Source of the DNA: Syntrophaceae bacterium UBA1411
GTDB taxonomy: Bacteria > Desulfobacterota > Syntrophia > Syntrophales > Smithellaceae
NCBI GenBank assembly: GCA_002304995.1
Contig: DBPV01000097.1
Span: 7,434 to 68,554, forward strand
Length of the DNA: 61,121 bases
Direction of reading: 5' to 3'
Part shown: positions 34,685 through 42,191 of the stretch, in pieces
Layout of the letters: every line of letters begins with the position of its first letter
Numbering within the stretch: the first letter of the stretch is position 1
Translations under genes and position numbers: made by a program
Notes under the pieces: model-generated
What the model saw: the letters and a program-made list of their open reading frames with translations, nothing else
Database searches by the model: none
Told to the model about the DNA's origin: nothing

Positions 34685-36247
34685 TTAAAACTTGGTCGGC
34701 CAGTTGGCCAGCAGATGCCGGCCGATGCCGGCCGTGCGTCTGTCCTCGCAAATGTCCAGCGCCCGGATGATGTAATTGCGCGTGTCGCGCGGATCGATCA
34801 CGTCGTGGAAGAAATGCGCGCCGACCGCCGAATAGGGGGCGCTGTCGCGAACCATTTCCGCAATATACGTGTCCCTCTGGGCCTGGAGCTCGGGCGAACC
34901 GGCCATCTTTCCGGCAAACACGATATTGGCCGCGATTTCCGGCGCGACAAAGCTCACTTCCGCCGTGGGCCAGGCGACGATGAAATCGGTCCGGCAGCCG
35001 GGGCCGGCCATCGTATGAAACGCCATGCCGTAAGCCTTGCGGACAATCACCGTGATTTTGGGAACGGTGATCTGCCCCAGGGCGTTCATGAAGTTCATCA
35101 CCCTGGCGCCGACGCGGTTGCGCTCCGCTTCCCGGCCGACCAGGAAGCCCGGCGTGTCTTCGAAAAAGAGCAGGGGAATGTTGAAGGAGTCGCACAACAC
35201 CAGGAAACTGATGATCTTGTCGATGCCGTTGGTGTCGATCGCTCCCGCGCCGAATGCCGGTTGATTGGCGACGAAGCCCACCACCCGGCCGTCAATGCGT
35301 CCGAGCGTCGTGATCACGCTTTTGGCGAAATCGGGCTTTATGGGAAACAGAAGGCCGCCGTCGGCAATCGTCTTTAAAATTTTGTTCATGTCGTAGGCGC
35401 GGTTCCTTTTTTCGGGCAGAATGCTGAGAATCTTGTCCATGGCAGCGCCGGACCCCTCGGGAACGGGAAGCACGGGCGGCTTTTCATCGCAGTGCGAGGG
35501 CATGTAGGACAGGTATTCACGGATGATGTCCATGCACGCTTCGTCGTTTTCGGCCACGCGGTCGATGTTGCCGGTGATTTCAGCGTGGACCTTCCAGCCG
35601 CCGAGTTCTTCATCCGTGATCTTTTCGCCGATCGCCAGCTCCAGCACCCGGGGGCCGGAGACGCCCATGGCGCTGCCTTTTACCTGCACGACGAAATCCG
35701 ACAGGCAGGCCATCCACGTCGGCATGCCGTAGCATTCCCCCATGATGGCGGTGACGAGCGGAGAGCGGCGCACGCGGCTCATCGCCTCCACGAACGTGTC
35801 GTAGCCGCCGCCGCCGTAAGAGGCCAGGCCTCTGGCGCCCATGATGTCCGGCATCCGCGCGCCGCCTGCTTCTCCCAGATAAATGAGCGGAAAGCCCCGG
35901 CGCACGGCTTCGCTTTTGATATCCACTTCCTTGCGCGCGGCAATCCGGCTGCTGGTGGCCGCGAGCACCGTAAAGTCGTTGGCGATGACGGCCACGGGCC
36001 GGCCGTCAATTTTGCCGTAACCTCCCACCTTGCCGTCCGCGGGGGTTTTTTCCTCCATGCCCGGCATGTCCGAGTGATTGAGTATTCCGACTTCCAGGAA
36101 GGTGCCGGGATCGAGCAGACGCGGAATCCGCTCCCGCGCGGTCAGTTTTTTCTTGTCGTGCTGAATTTTGATTTTGGCGGGTCCGCCCATCTGCCGGGCC
36201 TTTTCTTTGCGCTTTTCCAGGTGCTCCAGTTCTTTTTCAAAGGGCAT
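34685..36247 (-). CDS. Acyl-CoA carboxylase carboxyltransferase (beta) subunit
   Basis: 520 residues from the ATG at 36247 with GAGGA upstream; a TTG 24 bases earlier is less likely. It is a two-crotonase-fold carboxyltransferase (propionyl-, methylmalonyl- or acetyl-CoA type). Visible features are KLTARERIPRLLDPGTF near the start, the oxyanion glycine pairs in GEAGGARM and GAGAIDTNG, FEDTPGFLVG and AYGMAFHTMAGPG. Neither biotin carrier nor biotin carboxylase is adjacent. It may join the carboxyltransferase encoded at 55.9-57.3 kb or a decarboxylase complex elsewhere. In syntrophic fatty-acid or propionate metabolism it would link propionyl- and methylmalonyl-CoA. Confidence 0.9.
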   Translation of the reverse strand: MPFEKELEHLEKRKEKARQMGGPAKIKIQHDKKKLTARERIPRLLDPGTFLEVGILNHSDMPGMEEKTPADGKVGGYGKIDGRPVAVIANDFTVLAATSSRIAARKEVDIKSEAVRRGFPLIYLGEAGGARMPDIMGARGLASYGGGGYDTFVEAMSRVRRSPLVTAIMGECYGMPTWMACLSDFVVQVKGSAMGVSGPRVLELAIGEKITDEELGGWKVHAEITGNIDRVAENDEACMDIIREYLSYMPSHCDEKPPVLPVPEGSGAAMDKILSILPEKRNRAYDMNKILKTIADGGLLFPIKPDFAKSVITTLGRIDGRVVGFVANQPAFGAGAIDTNGIDKIISFLVLCDSFNIPLLFFEDTPGFLVGREAERNRVGARVMNFMNALGQITVPKITVIVRKAYGMAFHTMAGPGCRTDFIVAWPTAEVSFVAPEIAANIVFAGKMAGSPELQAQRDTYIAEMVRDSAPYSAVGAHFFHDVIDPRDTRNYIIRALDICEDRRTAGIGRHLLANWPTKF

Positions 36248-36455
36248 GTTCTTTTCCTCGTCTTGCTTCAATATTTGACCGATCCGGCGATGGTCGGGCC
36301 GGATCAGTCAGGCGCCTGAATTCATACCCTCGAAAATTTTTTTATGTCAAGCAAATGTACAGGAAATGCGCAATCATACGGTGAAACAAGCGTTTAGCGA
36401 GGATTCCCTGGATGGGTGTGCGGCGTTCTTTCCACTGCGAATGACCAATAGGTGC

Positions 36456-36479
36456 AGGGAACGGTCGCGACCGTTCCCT
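36456..36479. repeat. Perfect 24-base palindrome downstream of the chaperone gene
   Basis: AGGGAACGGTCG followed immediately by its own reverse complement, ending 9 bases from the end of the chaperone gene. A T5 stretch follows on the plus strand only. A related but degenerate GAACGG...CCGTTC hairpin is found at 44067-44104, so it may belong to a dispersed REP-like family and may act as a transcript end. Confidence 0.55.
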
Positions 36480-36488
36480 CATTTTTCC

Positions 36489-37244
36489 TTATTTGCGGTC
36501 GGGGTCGTAGGCGGCAGCCAGTTCCGGATGCGTTTGCAGATGCTGCTGCGCCCGTTCGACCTTCTGATCCAGCGACAACTCCTCGTCCTTTTCTATCGCC
36601 ATCAGATAAAGCAACTGGAGAGACTGTTTTTCCTCTTCGGCGTAAAAAGCGGATGCCACGTCTGCGCCGAAATACGCCAGACGCAAATCATGCATTCCTT
36701 TGAAGCGCTCGATGACTTCTTCGAGGGTTGCCGGCTGCTCGTCCGGAGGATAGCTTATTTTCACATTCCGCGTATAGTTAACGAAATAATCCAGCAGATT
36801 GGCAACCTGACGCTGCGCCGAATCGGGAAGCACCTTTGACAGCTTCTGCATTTTTTCCGCTAATTCGTCGGGTGTGTTGAGCGCGCATAACTTTTCGATG
36901 TTGAGGCGCGTTTTTTCATTGAGTACAAGATTGCCGTGCGCGTCGGCCGAAAACATGGCGTAGATTTCTTCCTTTTCAGCCGCTTCTTTTTTTTCTTTGG
37001 CCTCAGGCTGCAAGACGGCCGCAACAGCCTTGCAATCCGCGGAGCTGCATGCGGTGATCCTGTTTTCCGGCGGCTGATGCTTTGTGTGCGTGGAAAGTAC
37101 ATGCCTGGCGACGCTTCTGTACTGCGCCAGTGGCGGGGACTCGCGATCCCGCGTAAGGTAGCCTGCCGCTCCTCCGGCAACCAGCACAACCAGCAGCAGC
37201 CATATCCATTTGCCCTTCATGAAGCTTGCTTTCTCGATGAGCAT
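36489..37244 (-). CDS. Lipase-foldase (Lif)-like membrane chaperone
   Basis: 251 residues from the ATG at 37244 (AAGGAG about 12 bases upstream); ATG 37220 is an alternative that starts at MKGKWIWLL. It has one N-terminal membrane anchor (KGKWIWLLLVVLVAGGAAGYL), a short variable linker, then an all-helical periplasmic region. The pattern RQVANLLDYFVNY, DLRLAYFGADVASAFYAEEE and LSLDQKVERAQQHL follows the mini-domains of lipase-specific foldases (FDY motif; FFGEEEAFDR...ALSPEEK in classical members). It is shorter than classical Lif proteins (about 340). It lies 108 bases downstream of the PETase-like hydrolase gene, same strand, which suggests that hydrolase is its client. Confidence 0.68.
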   Translation of the reverse strand: MLIEKASFMKGKWIWLLLVVLVAGGAAGYLTRDRESPPLAQYRSVARHVLSTHTKHQPPENRITACSSADCKAVAAVLQPEAKEKKEAAEKEEIYAMFSADAHGNLVLNEKTRLNIEKLCALNTPDELAEKMQKLSKVLPDSAQRQVANLLDYFVNYTRNVKISYPPDEQPATLEEVIERFKGMHDLRLAYFGADVASAFYAEEEKQSLQLLYLMAIEKDEELSLDQKVERAQQHLQTHPELAAAYDPDRK

Positions 37245-37297
37245 GGGAAGAATATTCTCCTTTGTCAAGTGTCCCGATCTTTGGCCGAGGGCGGCAC

Positions 37298-37330
37298 AAA
37301 CGCGCCGGATCGGGGCGATCCGGCGCGTTT
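37298..37330 (-). terminator. Hairpin between hydrolase and chaperone genes
   Basis: A 14-bp perfect stem (37298-37311 paired with 37317-37330, core CGCGCCGGATC) and a 5-base loop, starting 22 bases after the hydrolase stop. On the minus strand only a TTTG follows, so it may attenuate or stabilise the transcript, not stop it fully. Confidence 0.5.
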
Positions 37331-37352
37331 CGTGTTTCCCGTTTTCCGCCTT

Positions 37353-38195
37353 TTAATACGGACAGGTGCTCAGATATGTGTCGAACCGTGAACTGGTCGC
37401 GTAAGCCGTATGCTCGGCGCCGCACAGAAACGGCGTGTAGCGGGTGTCGCCGTCAACGAAGCGTTTGGCGAAGGCCACACCGTAGCGGCCGATGCGCTGA
37501 TCCGTGCTGTTCGGCGTAAAGTGCGTCGCGCCGTTGAGCAGGGCGTACGCTTTTTCAGGGTAGCTCAGGCTGTTGTAGAAGGGACGCGCATGCGACGCAT
37601 AGGGCGCAATGGTGTCTCCGTCCGCGCCGAAAATCATCTGGGGCACGCGCACCGAGGAGAAACTGGTATAGGTGTTCCACGGCGTCAGCGGAATGCCGGC
37701 GCGCAGCGTCGAATCGTTCGCGGAGGCGATGAGTGTGCCGCCGCCGCCCATTGAATGCCCCGCCACGGCTCGGTCAGCGGTGCGGATGCGGGCCCGGATG
37801 GTGCTGCTCGACGAGTTGAGCAGATAGCGCAGCGCCGCGGCGAGCTGCGTGGCGCGGCTTGACGGATAATCGTAGATGGTGTTCGTGTTCATGGCGATAG
37901 TCACAAATCCGTGCGTGGCCAGCCTCCGGGCAAACCAGGAAATCGAGGAGCTTGTTCCGGTAAAGCCGGGGCACACCGCAACGGCCGCATACTGTCCGGA
38001 CGTGGTCGGATAGTAGATCGTTCCGCCGCCGAACCCCGTCACCAGACTGGAGACACTGTCCGTCGACACGGCAAAAGGCCCGTCGCCGTTGAGCAGTGTC
38101 GATGTCGGCGCAGGACCGATCTCCACCGCATAAGTCATACTTACGGCCAACAGCACAGTAAAGATCGCAGACAACAACATTTTCCAAACTTTCAT
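37353..38195 (-). CDS. Secreted cutinase/PETase-like polyester hydrolase
   Basis: 280 residues from the ATG at 38195 (GGGAGG upstream). Signal peptide about 1-23 (cut after TYA). The mature protein follows actinobacterial cutinases and IsPETase closely: GFGGGTIYYPTTSGQY, VCPGFTGTSSSISW, RLATHGFVTIAMNTNTIYD, GHSMGGGGTL, LTPWNTYTSFSSVRVPQMIFG, GATHFTPN and FVDGDTRYTPFLC. The triad is S148, D194, H225. The oxyanion aromatic is F78 (Tyr in PETase); W173 matches the mobile substrate-clamping Trp. His147 before the nucleophile and F226 after the His are cutinase-like, not IsPETase-like. The C-terminal disulfide pair is C258-C278; the second IsPETase disulfide is absent. It is expected to hydrolyse cutin-like or synthetic polyesters outside the cell. 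Confidence 0.9.
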   Translation of the reverse strand: MKVWKMLLSAIFTVLLAVSMTYAVEIGPAPTSTLLNGDGPFAVSTDSVSSLVTGFGGGTIYYPTTSGQYAAVAVCPGFTGTSSSISWFARRLATHGFVTIAMNTNTIYDYPSSRATQLAAALRYLLNSSSSTIRARIRTADRAVAGHSMGGGGTLIASANDSTLRAGIPLTPWNTYTSFSSVRVPQMIFGADGDTIAPYASHARPFYNSLSYPEKAYALLNGATHFTPNSTDQRIGRYGVAFAKRFVDGDTRYTPFLCGAEHTAYATSSRFDTYLSTCPY

Positions 38196-38245
38196 AAAGA
38201 ACCTCCCCCCCTTTTTTGATCGTTCTGTAAAAGTTGCTTCATAAT

Positions 38246-38278
38246 GGCCGCCGCCCTCTATGGAGGCGGGCGGCGGCC
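38246..38278 (-). promoter_or_regulatory. GC-rich hairpin in the hydrolase leader
   Basis: An 11-bp perfect stem (GGCCGCCGCCC, 38246-38256, with its complement at 38268-38278) and 11-base loop, about 50 bases before the hydrolase start codon and inside the long leader predicted from the sigma-54 promoter. It may affect stability or translation. Confidence 0.4.
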
Positions 38279-38475
38279 AACACCGCGCGGACACGCATTT
38301 TAGTCGCCGTTTTCCTGGACCCATCCGTCGTCACGATGAACAAATCCACAGAAAGCTTTATGGAACCATCCCCCCCCGTGAATGCGTGATTCCTGCCGGG
38401 CAGGCAGTTATAAAAATAGACCGCCACCGGAAACAAAAGGATACGATGATCATAAAATGTGAATTTGCATTATGT

Positions 38476-38493
38476 AAGCAGGACGCATGCCAA
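38476..38493 (-). promoter_or_regulatory. Sigma-54 (-24/-12) promoter of the polyester hydrolase
   Basis: On the minus strand TTGGCATGCGTCCTGCTT. GG and GC are separated by exactly 10 bases and it fits YTGGCAYG-N4-TTGCT with one mismatch in the -12 box. It points toward the hydrolase, whose start codon is about 280 bases downstream, and lies next to a gene for a sigma-54 activator. Confidence 0.6.
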
Positions 38494-38675
38494 TGTCGCT
38501 AAATTAAATATAAGCAATCGGATTTGTTGATAAAATATTAAAGATTGCATCCGGGTAAAGTTTTTTGGTGGATAAATAGTTTCAAATATGTTTCACTCGA
38601 CTCACCTCAGAACTGCCATAATGATACTTATTTGATACTGCGGCACGGCCGGGAAACAAATAAGGAAGGTCAGAT

Positions 38676-40835
38676 ATGGAGAATCTGAATACCGACACCA
38701 TCACCAAGGAAAAGTCCAAAGCAGACGACGCGCGTCCGGGTCATCAGGGAAGCGATTCCCCGCTGGACTTTTACAAAATGTTCAACGGCGAAGTCGATCT
38801 GGAAAAGGGCGTTACTCCCCAGGAGGTCCTGCGGGCGTGGCTGGCATTCAAGGAGCTCACGCTTGGCGAGTGGAATGCGTTTGTCAGCGGCGCGGAAAAA
38901 ATCGACACGTCCGTTGTTCCGCCGCTGATTTTTAAAAGCTGGCAGCGCAGCCGGGAATACGGCATCAATCCCCGCGGAGCACTGAACAATGAGATTCTGG
39001 CGGGCCGGGCCCTTGAGGAGCTGTTTCAAAACAACCGGCTGCTCATCGATATCAGTCAGCCTTTCCTGGACAGGCTTTACAAATCCATGACGACCAGCAG
39101 TTTCACCGTGTCGCTCTCCGACAAAAACGGCTACATTCTGAAGGTCATGCAGGATGAAAAGTACGTGGACCTCCACCGGCAGTTCAACTGGCGCCCCGGC
39201 GCGCTTTGGACGGAGGAATGCTGCGGCACCAACACCATCGGGACTCTGCTGAAGCAGAAAAAGCCGCTGCAGATCATCGGCGCCCAGCATTACAAGCAGA
39301 TCTTCCATTTTCTGGCCACGTCGAGCGCGCCGATTATCGATCCGGAAGGCGAGGTCATCGGCGGCATCAGCATCATTTCTCTTTTATTCGGCGCGCACCC
39401 GCACACGCTGGGCATGGCCATCGCCGCCGTACACGCCATTGAAAACGAGCTGAGACTCCGCAAAGCGCTGGACCGCCTGCAGAGCGCCTTTTCCGAAACG
39501 GACATTGCCTACAGCCTGCAAAAGGCGATCATCGCCTCCATTCCCGAAGCGTTGATCGCCGTCAACACCGCGGGAAAAATCACCGCCGTCAACGCGCGCG
39601 CGCAAAAGCTGTTCGGGCTGGAAAACAGCGCCGTCGCGGGTGAGCCTCTGGAAGCCGTCTTTCCCGAAGAAGCCAACCGGCGCTTCTGGAATTTGATCAA
39701 CCGTCGGGATCCGCTGACGGACAGAGAGGTTCGCCTTTATTCTTCCAGGGGATCCGGCGACTTTACGCTGACGTGCAGCAGCATTTATTCGTCGGGCGGA
39801 ACGGCCGCGGGCAGGATACTCCTTTTTTCGGAAATCCAGAGAATCAAATCCCTGGTGAACAAATTTGCCGGCGCCAAGGCCAACCTGAAATTTTCCGATA
39901 TTCACGGCCGCAACGAGCAGCTGCGACGGATCATTGACGAAGCCCATGTGATTTCCAAAAGTGCGTCCAACGTGCTTCTGCTGGGCGAAAGCGGCACGGG
40001 CAAAGACATTCTGGCCCAGGCCATTCACAACGCCAGCCCGCGCCGGGACGGCCCGTATGTGGCCATCAACTGCGCGGCGATCCCCCGCGATCTGATGGCG
40101 AGCGAACTGTTCGGCTACGCCGAAGGGGCGTTCACGGGCTCGCGTCGCGGCGGCAGCCAGGGGAAATTTGAAATGGCCGACGGCGGCACGATTTTTCTGG
40201 ACGAAATCGCCGAAATTCCGCTGGACATCCAGGCGGTGCTCTTGCGCGTGATTGAAGACAAGTGCGTGCTGCGCATCGGTTCCAACCAGATCCGGACGGT
40301 CGATGTGCGGATTGTCTGCGCGACAAACAAAAACCTGATTGAGGAGGTGAACCGGGGAAGCTTTCGCAGGGACCTCTATTACCGCCTGAATGTTTTCAAC
40401 ATCCATCTGCCGCCGCTGCGCGAAAGGAAGGACGACATTCCGCTGCTCGCGGAAGCGTTTGTGAAAAAATGCGCCTGTGCCCTGGGCAAGACCATCGCCG
40501 GCGTCGATGATAAGGTGCTGGAGTTTTTTGTGCATTATTCCTGGCCCGGCAACGTGCGGGAGCTGCAGAATGTCGTGGAGCGCATGGTGAATTACGCCGC
40601 TTCGGACCGCCTGACGTTCGATCTGGTTCCACGGGAAATTGCCGGCATCGACCGGTCAAAATCCACGTCCTTCGATCTGGTGGCGCCCGATGAAACGGAG
40701 AAGAATCTCATCGGCCGGATGCTGGCTTTGAAATTCAGCAAAGTCCAGATCGCCCGCAAACTCAACATCTCCCGGGCGACGCTTTTTCGCAAATTGAAAA
40801 AGCACGGCTTGGCCGGAAAACCGTCCGGCGATTAG
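38676..40835 (+). CDS. Sigma-54-dependent transcription activator (AcoR-like: GAF-PAS-AAA+-HTH)
   Basis: 719 residues. The N-terminal region (about 85-255) is GAF-like as in AcoR (SWQRSREYGINP, RPGALWTEECCGTNTIGT). A PAS domain follows (about 285-385). The AAA+ domain (about 405-640) has Walker A GESGTGKD, the sigma-54-contacting GAFTGS, Walker B GGTIFLDEIAE and the arginine-finger region FRRDLYYRLNVF. A Fis-type HTH ends the protein (KVQIARKLNISRATLFRKLKKHGL, seen as KLNISRATLFRKL). No receiver domain, so it responds to a ligand, not to phosphorylation. It is transcribed away from the hydrolase gene, which has a -24/-12 promoter facing the other way, so local control is likely. Confidence 0.92.
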   Translation: MENLNTDTITKEKSKADDARPGHQGSDSPLDFYKMFNGEVDLEKGVTPQEVLRAWLAFKELTLGEWNAFVSGAEKIDTSVVPPLIFKSWQRSREYGINPRGALNNEILAGRALEELFQNNRLLIDISQPFLDRLYKSMTTSSFTVSLSDKNGYILKVMQDEKYVDLHRQFNWRPGALWTEECCGTNTIGTLLKQKKPLQIIGAQHYKQIFHFLATSSAPIIDPEGEVIGGISIISLLFGAHPHTLGMAIAAVHAIENELRLRKALDRLQSAFSETDIAYSLQKAIIASIPEALIAVNTAGKITAVNARAQKLFGLENSAVAGEPLEAVFPEEANRRFWNLINRRDPLTDREVRLYSSRGSGDFTLTCSSIYSSGGTAAGRILLFSEIQRIKSLVNKFAGAKANLKFSDIHGRNEQLRRIIDEAHVISKSASNVLLLGESGTGKDILAQAIHNASPRRDGPYVAINCAAIPRDLMASELFGYAEGAFTGSRRGGSQGKFEMADGGTIFLDEIAEIPLDIQAVLLRVIEDKCVLRIGSNQIRTVDVRIVCATNKNLIEEVNRGSFRRDLYYRLNVFNIHLPPLRERKDDIPLLAEAFVKKCACALGKTIAGVDDKVLEFFVHYSWPGNVRELQNVVERMVNYAASDRLTFDLVPREIAGIDRSKSTSFDLVAPDETEKNLIGRMLALKFSKVQIARKLNISRATLFRKLKKHGLAGKPSGD

Positions 40836-40976
40836 CCAGGCGCCCCAACGCCACGGCCGCCGGCGGCGCAATACGCCGGGTGCCCGCATGAGCCGCTTTG
40901 CCGGATTGCACAGCGGCAGCCGGAATCCTTTGGGCGGGATGATCGTTCGGCCGGCGCCCGGAAAGCGGTGCAATGT

Positions 40977-41918
40977 CTATCGTTTGTTTTTTCTTCGGAG
41001 GTATTGGTTCATTTGCGGCGGATCAAGCTCGATCCAGTCCACCTTTTGAAGCAGCGTCCATTCGGCGTCCGTGTAGCCGCGGTCCTTATTGTAGGTAAAG
41101 ACGCCGACAAACTTCACCTTGCGGGATTTTTTCCAGTATTCCGCAAGGTCGGGATTCGCAAAGAAAATGTCGTCCTGGATCAGAATGAAGTCGAGCGGGT
41201 GTTCCTTTTTGCCCAGAAAGCCCAGGAAAAAAGTAAATTTGCTGATTGGGGTAATGTCGACGGATGAATAGTGATGGCTGAGAAAGCGGAGGCCCCAGTG
41301 GTCGTTGAAGACCAGCCCCCCCACCATGCACTCCGGGCAGACGGCCTTGAGCGGATCAATATTATTGGCGAAAAAGGATGACGCGAACACGTGATCCTGA
41401 AATCCGTAGGTTTTGATCATTTCGCCCACCCACCGCGCAAAGGCTTCGACATGTTTGCCTTCTTCTTTCATGTCCAGGGAAACCATCGGGACAATTCCCT
41501 GTGCTTTTTTCTCCTGAATAAGTTCAAACAATTCCACAACCGTCAGAAAGGGCTGCGGCGGCAGATTGGGATTGGCGGCGTTGGGCGGAATTTTGGCATA
41601 GCTGTCGTATTTTTCGCTGAAAGCGCCGGGAAGTCCCGTGGCGCGTTTCATCAGATAGTCGTGTGAAACCAGACCGATCCGGTTTCCATTGGCGTCGACG
41701 AAATCGATGATGTCCAGTTCGATATTGGGATTGCCGGATTCCAGCGCTTTGGAAAGAGCCGCTTTTGAGTTTTCCTGGGCGAAGGACGCATCGCCGCGGT
41801 GCCAGCCGGCTGCCGGGAAGTTGAAAGCCGTGCCTTCTCCGCAGAGAAAAATAAAGAACGAAACCGTCAAGACGAGCGCCATCCCGGCTTTTCCTGTCCA
41901 TTTGCTGAAAGTCTTCAT
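40977..41918 (-). CDS. Secreted glycerophosphodiester phosphodiesterase-like protein
   Basis: 313 residues from the ATG at 41918 (GGAGG 5 bases upstream). Signal peptide about 1-32. The GDPD/PI-PLC TIM-barrel start AAGWHRGDASFAQENSKAAL is seen, with H40 and R41; then the metal-binding IELDIIDF (E67, D69) and the second His in LVSHDYL. Later, VPMVSLDMKEEGKHVEAF corresponds to the next barrel strands. It probably cleaves glycerophosphodiesters in the periplasm. It is convergent with the sigma-54 activator gene; no operon partner. Confidence 0.82.
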   Translation of the reverse strand: MKTFSKWTGKAGMALVLTVSFFIFLCGEGTAFNFPAAGWHRGDASFAQENSKAALSKALESGNPNIELDIIDFVDANGNRIGLVSHDYLMKRATGLPGAFSEKYDSYAKIPPNAANPNLPPQPFLTVVELFELIQEKKAQGIVPMVSLDMKEEGKHVEAFARWVGEMIKTYGFQDHVFASSFFANNIDPLKAVCPECMVGGLVFNDHWGLRFLSHHYSSVDITPISKFTFFLGFLGKKEHPLDFILIQDDIFFANPDLAEYWKKSRKVKFVGVFTYNKDRGYTDAEWTLLQKVDWIELDPPQMNQYLRRKNKR

Positions 41919-42136
41919 GAGTCGCCTCCGCCGCTTTATTTGTTTTGATGAGATGCCTGCCGAAAAAAATTCAGTTCTTTTCACACGGCATGGTGATGCA
42001 TGGAAATGGATATTTGTTGAAGGAAGTGATTAAAACAGTATCCGAAAAGAGTCAATGGAAATGTAACCGGAAGAAAGATTTTACTCCATCTCCCACCGAT
42101 CCTTTTTTATTTTTGCGGCTGCTTTTCATTCGGGAG

Positions 42137-42164
42137 AAAAAAAAGAGGAACCGTGCGGTTCCTC
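42137..42164 (-). terminator. Intrinsic terminator of the beta-oxidation operon
   Basis: On the minus strand a GAGGAACC stem, GCAC loop and GGTTCCTC stem (42145-42164) are followed by a T8 run (complement of 42137-42144), 27 bases after the acyl-CoA dehydrogenase stop. Confidence 0.87.
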
Positions 42165-42191
42165 CTTTTCCGGTGAAATTTTAAATGTCGC

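Larger units (their letters stand above)
38196..38675. other. Divergent control region, 480 bases
   Basis: Lies between the hydrolase and the sigma-54 activator genes. It holds the leader hairpin, the sigma-54 promoter match, and an inverted pair GCAATC (38514-38519)/GATTGC (38543-38548) upstream of that promoter. It is AT-rich from about 38400 to 38640. No ORF is supported. Confidence 0.5.
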
